Assembly (NCBI GenBank): GCA_003569165.1
Contig: BGOI01000001.1
Span: forward strand, 1 to 64,000
Source of the DNA: Opitutia bacterium
GTDB taxonomy: Bacteria > Verrucomicrobiota > Verrucomicrobiia > Opitutales > UBA953
Direction of reading: 5' to 3'
Length of the DNA: 64,000 nt
The translations under genes were made by a program, and so were the position numbers. The notes below the pieces were generated by a model that searched no databases, was not told the DNA's origin, and saw only the letters and a list, made by a program, of their open reading frames with translations. The stretch's first letter is position 1. Every line of letters starts with the position of its first letter. Shown here in pieces: positions 23,853 to 34,163 of this stretch.

Positions 23853-26258
23853 ATGCGCCGAAGCTCCGCCCTTCCCCGCCTCATCTTCCCCTGGCTTCTC
23901 GGGACCGTCCTGCTCTGCGCCGAAACGCCCAAAGACCTCCGTCCTTTCATCGAGAAACACTGCGTCGACTGCCATGACGCCGACGAAGCCAAGGGCGGAC
24001 TCGATTTCGGCAAACTCCCCGCCGACCTCGGCCAGCCCGATACCTTGGCGAAGTGGGTACGCATCTTCGACCGCGTCGACCAAGGCGAGATGCCGCCCAA
24101 GAAGAAAGCCCGCCCCGAGGCCGGCGAGAAGACGGCGTTCACGAAAACCCTGGCCGCGACCCTCGTGACGGCCGATCGCGCGAACAAGGCCACGGTCCTG
24201 CGTCGCCTGAATCGCAACGAATTCGAGCAGACATTGAACGACCTGCTCGGGATCAACGAGGAACTCGCCCCGATGCTGCCCGAGGACGGCCGCGCCCAGG
24301 GCTTCGACAAGGTCGGGGAGGCATTGGACCTCTCCTCGGTACACCTGCAACGCGCCATGGACGCCGTACGCCAGGCGCTCAACGCCGCGATGAACAAGGG
24401 CGAGGCGCCGGCCAGGCTCGACCAGACCATCGCCTTCGACGCCGGCCGCAACGCTACGCACATCGGCAAGAGCTGGCATAAGCTCGCGGATGGCAGCGTG
24501 GTGACCTTCAACGAAGCCACCTACCCCGCGCTCATGGCTGAATTCGAGGCGCCAGTCCCCGGCAATTACCGCATCACCCTCCAAGGTCGTGCCTATCAAA
24601 GCGACAAGCCCATCTTGGCCACGATTTTCTCCGGACCGTTCTTCACGGGGAGCCCGACCCGGCTGCAAAGCGTGCAGGAATTCCCTCCATCCGGCGGCGA
24701 AGTGAAGATCGAGATGCCGCTCAAAGCCCGGGACAAGGTCCGGATTTTTCCCGACCTCCGGGCTTTCGACTATAACCTTAACCAGAAAGTTGGTCCCGCC
24801 AAATACCCCGGCCCTGGCCTTGCGATGAAGCCGATGCGCGTCGAAGGCCCGCTGCTGCCGCAGTGGCCCGGCCTCGGCCATAAGCTCATGTTCGGAGACC
24901 TGCCCAACGCCCCGACCGCCGAAGCTGCCAGGCGGATGAAATACGAGAAGCGCCGCACCCAGCAGATGTACGAAATCACCAGCGCCCAACCTTCCATCGA
25001 CGGCCCGAAGCTGATCAAGGATTTCGTCGCCAAAGTCGTCCGCGCCCAGGCCACTCCGACCCAGGCCGATCCTTATGTCCGCCTGTTCGAAGCCGAACTG
25101 AAGGACGGCACAAACTTCGAGGAAGCCTTGCTGACCGCTTACACCGCGGTCCTCTGCTCGCCCGCGAACCTTTACTTCCACGAACAGCCCGGCCGTCTGG
25201 ACGCCTGGGCCGTGGCCTGCCGTCTCAGCTATATGCTCTGGGGCACCGTGCCCGACGAGGAACTCCGCCGTCACGCCGCGAGCGGCAACCTGCTCAAACC
25301 CGCCACCCTGCGCGCGCAGACCGATCGCCTGCTCGACGACCCCCGCGCCCGGCGCTTCGTCCGCGACTTCACGGACCAGTGGCTCTCGCTGCGCAACATC
25401 GACGCCACCACGCCGGACAAGCAGCTCTACCCTGAGTATGACGACGCCCTCAAGGCAGCCATGCTCGACGAGACCCGCACGTTCTTCTCCGAAGTCCTGA
25501 CGAAGAACCTCAGCGTCACCGACTTCCTGGATTCCGACTGGACGATGCTGAACAATCGTCTCGCCCGCCATTACGGCATCGCCGGGGTCGAAGGGGTCGC
25601 CTTCCGCAAGGTCGCGCTCAAGCCCGAGGACCATCGCGGCGGCCTGCTGACGCACGCCAGCATCCTCAAGGTCTCCGCCAACGGCAACAACACCTCGCCC
25701 GTCGTCCGCGGCGCCTGGGTGCTGGACCGCATCCTGGGTACGCCGCCGTCCCCGCCGCCGCCCGGCACGCCCGGGGTCGAACCTGATATCCGTGGCGCGA
25801 CCACCCTCCGCCAGATGCTCGAAAAGCACCGCTCCACCGAGAGCTGCAATTCCTGCCACGCCAAGATCGACCCGCCCGGCTTCGCCCTCGAGAGCTATGA
25901 CGTCGCCGGCGGCTGGCAGACGCACTACCGCAGCCTTGGGCGGCAGTTCAAGTCGCCGCCCAACCTCAAGCGCGTCCAATGGCGCGTCGGCCCGCCCGTC
26001 GACGCCTCCGGCGTGACCGAAGACGGCAAGGCCTTCGCCGACCTCTCCGAGTTCAAGCAGAAGGTGCTGCTCGCCGACCCCGAGGCCTTCACGCTCGCGC
26101 TGACCCGCAAGCTCGCCGCCTACGGCAGCGGCCGCGCCATGGGCTTCTCCGATCGCGAGGAACTGCGTCGCATCGCCCATGAGACCTTCACGCGCGGCAA
26201 CGGCTTGCGCGACCTCCTCCACAACCTCGTCCAGAGCGACCTCTTCCTGACCAAATGA
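23853..26258 (+). CDS. DUF1592/DUF1588/DUF1585 cytochrome-like secreted protein
   Basis: The 801-residue secreted protein has a signal peptide (MRRSSALPRLIFPWLLGTVLLC). An N-terminal PSCyt1-type heme motif CVDCH (Cys 37) is followed by DUF1587 (LRRLNRNEFEQTLNDLLGI), a carbohydrate-binding-like segment, DUF1595/DUF1592 (LSYMLWGTVPDEELRRHAASG, FTDQWLSLRNID), DUF1588 (HRGGLLTHASILKVSANG, NNTSPVVRGAWVLDRILGTP, then CNSCHAKIDPPGFALESYD at about 665) and DUF1585 at the end. This domain chain is nearly confined to Planctomycetes, Verrucomicrobia and relatives and is usually paired with a DUF1552 gene, as here (4-base overlap). Its function is unproven; an extracytoplasmic oxidative role on polymers has been suggested. 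The ATG at 23853 was chosen because it opens the signal peptide. Confidence 0.9.
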   Translation: MRRSSALPRLIFPWLLGTVLLCAETPKDLRPFIEKHCVDCHDADEAKGGLDFGKLPADLGQPDTLAKWVRIFDRVDQGEMPPKKKARPEAGEKTAFTKTLAATLVTADRANKATVLRRLNRNEFEQTLNDLLGINEELAPMLPEDGRAQGFDKVGEALDLSSVHLQRAMDAVRQALNAAMNKGEAPARLDQTIAFDAGRNATHIGKSWHKLADGSVVTFNEATYPALMAEFEAPVPGNYRITLQGRAYQSDKPILATIFSGPFFTGSPTRLQSVQEFPPSGGEVKIEMPLKARDKVRIFPDLRAFDYNLNQKVGPAKYPGPGLAMKPMRVEGPLLPQWPGLGHKLMFGDLPNAPTAEAARRMKYEKRRTQQMYEITSAQPSIDGPKLIKDFVAKVVRAQATPTQADPYVRLFEAELKDGTNFEEALLTAYTAVLCSPANLYFHEQPGRLDAWAVACRLSYMLWGTVPDEELRRHAASGNLLKPATLRAQTDRLLDDPRARRFVRDFTDQWLSLRNIDATTPDKQLYPEYDDALKAAMLDETRTFFSEVLTKNLSVTDFLDSDWTMLNNRLARHYGIAGVEGVAFRKVALKPEDHRGGLLTHASILKVSANGNNTSPVVRGAWVLDRILGTPPSPPPPGTPGVEPDIRGATTLRQMLEKHRSTESCNSCHAKIDPPGFALESYDVAGGWQTHYRSLGRQFKSPPNLKRVQWRVGPPVDASGVTEDGKAFADLSEFKQKVLLADPEAFTLALTRKLAAYGSGRAMGFSDREELRRIAHETFTRGNGLRDLLHNLVQSDLFLTK

Positions 26259-27571
26259 ACACCCCGCACATCGCCACCAAGACGCGCCTCGACCGACGGG
26301 CATTCCTCCGTAACGCCGGCCTGCTGCTCACGTTGCCGTGGCTCGAGGCGATGGTCCCCAGCTTCGCCAACGCCGCGGAGTCCCGCGCCGCCGTCACGCA
26401 ACCGCGTCGCTTCCTGGCGATGAACTACAGCCTCGGCTTCCACGTGCCGCTGCTCGTGCCGAAGGAAGAAGGCCGCGGCTATGCTCCCTCCTACTACCTC
26501 GAACCGCTGCAGGCCCATCGTGAAGACTTCACGGTCTTCTCCGGCATCTCGCACGACGAGCAAAACGGATCCGACGGGCACACCTCGGAACTGACCTGGC
26601 TGACCTCGGCCAAGCACCCCGGCCTGCCCGGCTTCCGGAACACGATCTCCCTGGACCAGCTCCTGGTCCAGAAGCTGAACCCGGACACCCGGTTCTCGTC
26701 CCTTGTCCTTTCGGCCGGCAACCATGCCTCGATGTCGTGGACGATGAACGGGGTCTGCCTGCCGGCGGAACCTTCGCCCTCGAAGGTCTTCCAGCTGCTC
26801 TTCGTCGAAGGCAGCCCGGGCGAGGTGAAACGCCAGCTCGCAGACCTTCGCCGCGGACGCAGTATCCTGGACACCATCGGCGAGGAAGCTCGGAAATTGA
26901 ACGCCAACCTCGGTCCGCGCGACAAGGAGAAGGTCGACCAATATTTCACGAGCGTCCGCGAACTCGAGGCACGCCTGCTCTCGTCTTCCGCCTGGGCCAC
27001 CCGTCCGAAGCCGAAGGTCGACGCCGTCGCGCCGAAGGATGTCGCGGATCGCACGGACATCATCGCGAAGACCCGCCTGATGCATGAGATGATCACGCTG
27101 GCCTTCCAGACCGATTCGACGCGCTTCATCACCTACAGCGCCGGAGGCATGAACGCCACGCCCAAGATCGACGGCGTCAGCCAGGATTGGCACAACCTTT
27201 CCCACCACGGGCAGGACGAGGCCAAGATCGAGGAGCTGCGTATCATCGAGCGCGCGGAATTCAACGAGATAGCCCGCCTCCTCGGCCTGCTCAAAGGCGT
27301 CAAGGAAGGCCGCGGGACCCTGCTCGACCACACGATCGTCATGGCCGGCAGCAACCTCGGCAACGCCAGCGCCCACAGCACGCGCGACCTTCCGCTGATC
27401 GTGGCCGGCGGAGGCTTCCGCCACGGCCAACACGTCGTGGCCGGAGGCAAGGGTAACGACAACGCACGCTTCGCCAACCTCTTCGTCCAGATCGCCCATC
27501 GCATGGATGTGGGTCTGGAGAAGTTCGGCAGCAGCAACGGCCGCAGCATCAAAGGTTTCGAGCTGGCCTGA
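26255..27571 (+). CDS. DUF1552 Tat-exported protein
   Basis: The 438-residue protein has a twin-arginine signal (DRRAFLRNAGLLLTLPWLEA; Arg 14 and 15). Family hallmarks follow: RFLAMNYSLGFH near the start of the mature part, SDGHTSELTWL, and WHNLSHHGQDEAKIEEL and VMAGSNLGNASAHSTRDLPLI in the last third. DUF1552 proteins have an alkaline phosphatase/sulfatase-like architecture in structure predictions, but no reaction is established. The start overlaps the DUF1592 stop by ATGA, so the pair is translationally coupled. Confidence 0.9.
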   Translation: MNTPHIATKTRLDRRAFLRNAGLLLTLPWLEAMVPSFANAAESRAAVTQPRRFLAMNYSLGFHVPLLVPKEEGRGYAPSYYLEPLQAHREDFTVFSGISHDEQNGSDGHTSELTWLTSAKHPGLPGFRNTISLDQLLVQKLNPDTRFSSLVLSAGNHASMSWTMNGVCLPAEPSPSKVFQLLFVEGSPGEVKRQLADLRRGRSILDTIGEEARKLNANLGPRDKEKVDQYFTSVRELEARLLSSSAWATRPKPKVDAVAPKDVADRTDIIAKTRLMHEMITLAFQTDSTRFITYSAGGMNATPKIDGVSQDWHNLSHHGQDEAKIEELRIIERAEFNEIARLLGLLKGVKEGRGTLLDHTIVMAGSNLGNASAHSTRDLPLIVAGGGFRHGQHVVAGGKGNDNARFANLFVQIAHRMDVGLEKFGSSNGRSIKGFELA

Positions 27572-27573
27572 GC

Positions 27574-28506
27574 ATGCGACTCGCCCTGCTGCTCGGTCTT
27601 TCGGCGCTGCACGTCTTCGGCGCCGAGACCTGGGTCGGCGTCGGCTACGGCGGCCGACGCATGGTCTCGCATGACGGCCTCAACTGGGAGATCACCGCCG
27701 AGTGGGCTCCCAACGGCAAAGACGACAGCAATAACCTGATGTCGGCCGCTTTCGGCGCCGGGAAGTTCATCGTGGTCGGCGGCGGGGGCTGGAGCAAGGA
27801 TACCCAGGCGGGGCATATCCTCACCTCAAACGACGGCACGAAATGGGAGGAAGTGAAGACGCTCCCCTTCCGCGTGAACCCCGTCGTCCACAATGGTCGG
27901 CGCTTCCTCGCCGGAGGACCCGACCGCACCCTCTGGTTTTCCGACGACGGCATCAACTGGACCCAAGGAGCGCAGGCAAAGACGACGGGAATCCCTAGCT
28001 GGGCGCTCTGGTTCCGACATGCCGCCTCCGGGAACGGCGTCACCGTATTCATGGGCGAGGCGGGAGCGAAGAAGGAGTTCTATTGGTGCATGACCACGGC
28101 CGACGGCACCCAAGTCGATTTTCACGCGGACCTTCCCCAACTCCGGGCGCTCGCCTTCGGCGCGAACACCTTCGTCGCCGTCGGCAACGGCCTCGTCATG
28201 ACCTCCGCGGACGGCAAAGGTTGGCAGAAGCAGGAACGATCCAACGAAGAGAAGCTCGATTGGATCCAGTGGACCGGCAAGGAGTTCATCACCGGCGGTG
28301 GTAAGACCGTGCTCACTTCGACCGATGGCAAGAACTGGAAGCCCTCGACCCTACGGCCGCCCGGCCGCGTCCTCTGGACCGACGGCACCCGCTTCATCAC
28401 CAGTTCATGGCCGGGCAAGATGTCCTTCTCGGCTGATGGGAAAACCTGGAAGGCCTCCCCGGCGATGACGCCCAACGGCATCAACGCCGTGGTGAAGACC
28501 CCGTAA
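27574..28506 (+). CDS. Secreted Asp-box (BNR-like) propeller protein
   Basis: The 310-residue protein has a short signal peptide (MRLALLLGLSALHVFG). It contains repeated S-x-D-G-x-x-W motifs typical of Asp-boxes/sortilin-like propellers: SHDGLNW, SNDGTKW, SDDGINW, SADGKGW, STDGKNW and SADGKTW. No catalytic residues could be identified; Asp-box propellers occur in sialidases, photosystem assembly factors and simple binding proteins. It starts 2 bases after the DUF1552 stop, so it probably completes a three-gene operon with the DUF1592/DUF1552 pair. Its role there is unknown. Confidence 0.7.
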   Translation: MRLALLLGLSALHVFGAETWVGVGYGGRRMVSHDGLNWEITAEWAPNGKDDSNNLMSAAFGAGKFIVVGGGGWSKDTQAGHILTSNDGTKWEEVKTLPFRVNPVVHNGRRFLAGGPDRTLWFSDDGINWTQGAQAKTTGIPSWALWFRHAASGNGVTVFMGEAGAKKEFYWCMTTADGTQVDFHADLPQLRALAFGANTFVAVGNGLVMTSADGKGWQKQERSNEEKLDWIQWTGKEFITGGGKTVLTSTDGKNWKPSTLRPPGRVLWTDGTRFITSSWPGKMSFSADGKTWKASPAMTPNGINAVVKTP

Positions 28507-28544
28507 GCAAAGGGCCGGAGTCTCGCGACCCCGACCCTTTGCTT
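28505..28544. terminator. Bidirectional terminator between the Asp-box gene and dnaK
   Basis: A 10-bp stem AAGCAAAGGG/CCCTTTGCTT lies between the two convergent genes. There is only a weak T-run on either side, so the strength is uncertain. Confidence 0.6.
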
Positions 28545-28587
28545 ATCGGACTGGCCCTATCCCTATCCCTGCGACGCTGCGCGTCGC

Positions 28588-30522
<1,935 letters not shown>

Positions 30523-30726
30523 ATGGTGTTTTGGTAGAGGGTTATGCCGTCTTATTGGCAGGGCGTGTGCCAAGGGAAATTCCCGCTTTTGCTGTGATTT
30601 TCTCAGGTATGCCGACGGACTGTCCCTATCCCAATCGGGTCAGAATGACAAAGTGTCCCACCCGAAGGCTTCCCAATGGCTTCTCCGTTGCCCTTCCCCA
30701 CCCTCATCGACTATCTAGACCCTCCG
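30523..30726. promoter_or_regulatory. Divergent dnaK-hemB promoter region
   Basis: This is a 204-base gap between the dnaK and hemB starts. No CIRCE element (TTAGCACTC-N9-GAGTGCTAA) or clear heat-shock promoter was found on inspection. If hemB starts at 30676, the gap is 153 bases. Confidence 0.35.
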
Positions 30727-31737
30727 ATGTCGGCCCAACTCGACCAGTCCGTCCGCCTCCGCCGCCTCCGTGCTTCGGCCGGTATCCGTGCCATGCTCGG
30801 TGAAACGGTTGTCGAACCCCGCCACCTGATCCAGCCGCTCTTTGTCACCGAAGGCGACATCGCTGAGCCGATTAGTTCACTTCCGGGCATCAGCCGTATT
30901 CCGCTCGCCCAGCTCGGTGCCAAGTGCGTCGAACTCCTCGCCCTCGGTATCCATGGCGTGGCCCTCTTCCCGAAGATCGACTCAACCCGCAAGACCGCCG
31001 AAGGCGCCGAAGCCCTCAACCCGTCGAACCTCGCCTTCCGCGCCATCCGCGAAGTGAAGGCGAAGTCTCCTGGCACGGTAATTTTCGCTGACATCGCCCT
31101 CGACCCTTACACCGTGCACGGCCACGACGGCATCCTGAACGCTGCCGGCACCGACGTGGACAATGACCGCACCGTCGATGCGCTCGTGAAGATGTCACTC
31201 TTCACCGCCCAGGCCGGCGCGGATTTCGTCGCGCCATCCGACATGATGGACGGACGCGTGAAGGCCATCCGCAAGGCCCTCGATGCTTCCGGCCACACCG
31301 GCACCGGCATCCTCGCCTACTCCGCCAAGTTCGCCTCGGCCTTCTACGGCCCGTTCCGTGACGCTGTCGGCAGCGCCCGCCAGGCCGGCCAAGCTCCCAT
31401 CTCCAAGGCCACCTACCAGATGAATCCGGCCAATCGCCGCGAGGCCGCCCGTGAGGCGATCCTCGACGCCGAAGAAGGCGCCGACCTCCTGATGGTGAAG
31501 CCCGCGGGCGCCTACCTCGACATCATCCGCGACCTGCGTGAGTCGACGAACCTCCCGATTGCCGCCTACCAGGTCTCCGGCGAATACGCCCAGCTGCACG
31601 CCGCCGCCGAAAAAGGCTGGCTCGATCTCCGCGCCACGCGCGACGAGTCGCTCCTCGCCATCCGCCGAGCCGGTGCCGACGTGATCCTCAGCTACTTCGC
31701 CGAGGCTTACGCCCGCGACTTCGCGGCCCGCAAGTAA
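30727..31737 (+). CDS. hemB: Porphobilinogen synthase
   Basis: The 336-residue enzyme condenses two 5-aminolevulinate molecules to porphobilinogen. The two active-site lysines are in LAYSAKFASAFYG (Lys 201) and LLMVKPAGAYLD (Lys 258). The segment that carries three zinc-binding cysteines in the zinc-type enzyme reads ADIALDPYTVHGHDG here, with Asp/Ala in their places, so this is a magnesium-type HemB without the active-site zinc. An in-frame ATG at 30676 would add 17 residues; 30727 fits the usual family length. No Shine-Dalgarno sequence helps decide. Confidence 0.95.
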   Translation: MSAQLDQSVRLRRLRASAGIRAMLGETVVEPRHLIQPLFVTEGDIAEPISSLPGISRIPLAQLGAKCVELLALGIHGVALFPKIDSTRKTAEGAEALNPSNLAFRAIREVKAKSPGTVIFADIALDPYTVHGHDGILNAAGTDVDNDRTVDALVKMSLFTAQAGADFVAPSDMMDGRVKAIRKALDASGHTGTGILAYSAKFASAFYGPFRDAVGSARQAGQAPISKATYQMNPANRREAAREAILDAEEGADLLMVKPAGAYLDIIRDLRESTNLPIAAYQVSGEYAQLHAAAEKGWLDLRATRDESLLAIRRAGADVILSYFAEAYARDFAARK

Positions 31738-31842
31738 GCGGATGCATGCAGGGCGGCTAACGCTCTGATGACTGGCGACTGGCACGCCAGAAACAATAGG
31801 ACCTATCGCTTTTATCGATTTCCCAAGAAGCGTGATTAAAGC

Positions 31843-31855
31843 TATAATATTACCG
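31843..31855 (+). promoter_or_regulatory. Possible -10 box giving a leaderless mRNA
   Basis: TATAAT at 31843-31848 is 6 bases before the GTG start at 31855, which is where transcription would be expected to begin. No strong -35 was seen. Confidence 0.4.
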
Positions 31856-32241
31856 TGAAAATTAAGAACCTCACCTACGGCCTAGCCGCCGCCTTCGGGC
31901 TCATCGGTCCGGCCTTGTTCCTGCGTAATATCAACCTCTCGGACTGGGGAATGCTGATTGTCGAGCTAGGCTTTGCGCTCTGGCTCGTCTCGCCCTTCGT
32001 CTTGGTCGCTCTGGCAGTCCGCTCCGAAAGAATTTCGTCGATAGGTGCCCTCATCGCCACGATACTGGCGGGCCTCTTTGGCGCCTGGTTTTACACCGAA
32101 CTAACCTTCCACTTCACCACCAAGTCCGATGCTCAGGACGCCATCGCGATGCTCTTCGTGGCTGCCTACCAGCATGCGATTATCATCCTGACCCTGGGGC
32201 TGTTTTCCTTTGTCGGCTGGCTTCAGGGCCGCCGCAAATAA
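31855..32241 (+). CDS. Small four-helix membrane protein
   Basis: The 128-residue protein has four predicted membrane segments (YGLAAAFGLIGPALFL, MLIVELGFALWLVSPFVLVALAV, IGALIATILAGLFGAWF, AIIILTLGLFSFVGWLQG) and a basic C-terminus. No family was recognised. The start is GTG at 31855. A near-perfect -10 box, TATAAT (31843-31848), lies just 6 bases upstream, so the transcript may begin at or near the start codon. It is followed by a hairpin terminator and by a 24-bp perfect palindrome. Confidence 0.65.
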   Translation: MKIKNLTYGLAAAFGLIGPALFLRNINLSDWGMLIVELGFALWLVSPFVLVALAVRSERISSIGALIATILAGLFGAWFYTELTFHFTTKSDAQDAIAMLFVAAYQHAIIILTLGLFSFVGWLQGRRK

Positions 32242-32243
32242 AT

Positions 32244-32267
32244 AAGGCGCGGATCGCTCCGCGCCTT
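32244..32267 (+). terminator. Hairpin after the small membrane protein gene
   Basis: A perfect 10-bp stem AAGGCGCGGA/TCCGCGCCTT with a TCGC loop lies 3 bases after the stop codon. Only a weak T-run follows. Confidence 0.6.
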
Positions 32268-32275
32268 CGTACAAA

Positions 32276-32335
32276 CAGTACGGGGTCAGACCGCTTCTGC
32301 ACGATATCAGTCAGAAGCGGTCTGACCCCGTACTG
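32276..32335. repeat. Perfect 24-bp palindrome (CGGGGTCAGACC type)
   Basis: A left arm at 32276-32299 (beginning CAGTACGGGGTCAGACC) pairs perfectly over 24 bases with 32312-32335, leaving a 12-nt loop. GGGGTCAGACC-type palindromes resemble REP elements mobilised by REP-associated tyrosine transposases (RAYT); no such gene is in the window. It lies between two convergent small membrane protein genes. Confidence 0.85.
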
Positions 32336-32346
32336 ACTTCATCCGT

Positions 32347-32769
32347 TCAAGCCTTCCGACCAAGCAAGGCTCGCCAGATCGCCAAGACGCCGAGGGCCGT
32401 AAAAACGGCCGGTACTTGGAGGAACGGCACGATGAGATAGGTGAGCGCGTGCTCCGAACCGTCAGGCCGGACCCGGTGCTCGGCCTGTGCCATCAGGTAG
32501 AAGCCGCAGCTCAGGATGAGCAGGACGGCGAGGACGATCGTCCCGGTCAGGAGGAACCGATCCTTCAGCAACGTTGCTACGCCGGCGAGCAGGAGGAACG
32601 GGATAGCCGGCGCGAGGACGAAAATTAACTTGATGAGATCGAGCGGCTCCTTGACGGAGAAATCGCCCTCCGGAAGGAGGCCGAGCAACGCAAGGGCGAA
32701 GGCGATGAGTCCGCCGAGCAGGCAGACGATCAACGCAGGGCCGCGGCCCGTTGAGGGCCCGCCGCTCAC
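32347..32769 (-). CDS. Small membrane protein of unknown function
   Basis: The 140-residue protein has four predicted membrane segments (ALIVCLLGGLIAFALALLGL, LIKLIFVLAPAIPFLLLAGV, LLTGTIVLAVLLILSCGFYL, VPAVFTALGVLAIWRALLG). No family was recognised. It begins inside the last codons of uxaE (4-base overlap), so it is probably translated from the same mRNA. Confidence 0.6.
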   Translation of the reverse strand: MSGGPSTGRGPALIVCLLGGLIAFALALLGLLPEGDFSVKEPLDLIKLIFVLAPAIPFLLLAGVATLLKDRFLLTGTIVLAVLLILSCGFYLMAQAEHRVRPDGSEHALTYLIVPFLQVPAVFTALGVLAIWRALLGRKA

Positions 32770-34025
32770 AGGAAGAGCGGCTTGATGTGGCGGTCGAAGA
32801 GGTTGCCGGTCACATTGCGCGCGCAGGACTCGCGGCAGGCCTTGAGCTGCTCGAGGTAGCGCGGGCCCATCTTGGCGGCGACCTTGAAGCCGACGTGGAT
32901 GAGTTGGCGGATGTTGGCGTTGTAGAGCGGGTTCTTCTGGTCGTGGCGCAGGGCGCCGACGAACTGCTCGCTGGTCCAGCCGTTGACGACGGCGGCGGCC
33001 GGGAGCTTGGAACGGTCAATATCGATGACGGTCGCGTAGGGCTGGCAGAGCTCGTCCATGTGCGACAGGGCTTCGGCGTAGATCTCCTTGGCGAGGGCCA
33101 GGCCGGCGCCGCCGGCTTCGGCGAGGCCGATGACCTCTTCGAGCCAGGTCGTACCCGCGGTCTTCACGTGGACGCCGGCGCCATGCTTGGCGAGGGCGCG
33201 GCGGATGGCCGGGTAGATGGAGAACTTATCGCTGCCGCTATGGACGGAGAGCTTCAGGTTGGCCGGGAGGCCGTACTGCTTGACCGCATGGGCGATGACG
33301 CAGAGGTCGTCGTTGAACTCGCGTTCGAACTGGGCGAGGTCGCCGACGTAGTCGACGCCCTTGTTGAAACGGCCGGTGAACTTCGGAGCGATGGTCTGGA
33401 TCGGCACGCCTTCGTCGGCGATGGCCGCGAGGATCACGAGCAGCTCAGGCGGGGTCTGAGGGCTATCGGTCTCGTCCATCGAGATCTCGGGGACGAAGCG
33501 GCCGACGCCCTTCACGGTGACGATGTGGCGGTAGACCTTGCTGGCTTCCTGGACGGCCAAGAGGAACTTGGCGGCCGTGCGCTCGACGTCGGCGCGCGTG
33601 GTGGTGAAGGGACGGTCGATGCCGGCGAGGGTAATCGTGCCGACGAGCTCAGGGTGGCGATCGACGAAGGCCTTGACCGCGGTAGGGTCGGCGGGCTGGG
33701 CGATAAAGTCGGCGACATCGATGGTGAAGAAGTCGGAGACGCCGACGAAACGCTCGACGGTCTTCAGGCCGATGTGGTCGGCATCGAGGAAGTAAGGGGC
33801 GGTCCAACCGAGGGCTTTCACGGCGGCATCGGCCGCGGTGCGCGTGCTCGTCGGTTCCGAGCCGATGATGTTGTGCTCGCGGTTCGACTTGTTCCAAACC
33901 GGGACGATCTCGACACCAAGCTGCTTGGCCGCGAGGCAGGCGGCGAGCTGGGCTTCGGCTTCGTGGGCGAAGCGGTCGCCCATACCGAGGGAGAATTTAC
34001 CGATGACGAGAGGTTGGGAGGACAT
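32766..34025 (-). CDS. uxaE: Tagaturonate epimerase family protein
   Basis: The 419-residue protein resembles UxaE, the metal-dependent epimerase that interconverts D-tagaturonate and D-fructuronate in hexuronate (galacturonate/pectin) catabolism. Recognisable segments are FSLGMGDRFAHEAEAQL near the start, PVWNKSNREHNIIGSEP, PYFLDADHIGLKTV, LSVHSGSDKFSIYP and HVKTAGTTWLEE. ATG at 34025 (MSSQPLVIGKFSLG) fits the family start; a longer frame upstream would overlap the leuB leader. It is divergent from leuB. A hexuronate role agrees with the polysaccharide genes elsewhere, but no other hexuronate-pathway gene is nearby. Confidence 0.8.
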   Translation of the reverse strand: MSSQPLVIGKFSLGMGDRFAHEAEAQLAACLAAKQLGVEIVPVWNKSNREHNIIGSEPTSTRTAADAAVKALGWTAPYFLDADHIGLKTVERFVGVSDFFTIDVADFIAQPADPTAVKAFVDRHPELVGTITLAGIDRPFTTTRADVERTAAKFLLAVQEASKVYRHIVTVKGVGRFVPEISMDETDSPQTPPELLVILAAIADEGVPIQTIAPKFTGRFNKGVDYVGDLAQFEREFNDDLCVIAHAVKQYGLPANLKLSVHSGSDKFSIYPAIRRALAKHGAGVHVKTAGTTWLEEVIGLAEAGGAGLALAKEIYAEALSHMDELCQPYATVIDIDRSKLPAAAVVNGWTSEQFVGALRHDQKNPLYNANIRQLIHVGFKVAAKMGPRYLEQLKACRESCARNVTGNLFDRHIKPLFL

Positions 34026-34163
34026 GTGGGGACAAGTAAGACGGCCAGAGTAGAGGCCTGTTTCAGACGTTGGCAACCACCCGGAGGTATGAAATTCGGC
34101 ATCCGTTATCCTCGCTTCTCCTTGCCCTCCTCGCCGCCGTTCATCTTTACTCCCCTCTCTCCT

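Noticed and set aside
23844-26303. 819-codon open frame antisense to the DUF1592 gene
   Set aside because: High GC at third codon positions of the real gene leaves the opposite strand open. The translated product is low-complexity (R, G, V, E, L rich) with no family motif, while the plus strand shows clear DUF1587-DUF1585 domains.
30523-30726. CIRCE/HrcA operator upstream of dnaK
   Set aside because: No TTAGCACTC-N9-GAGTGCTAA or near match was found by eye.
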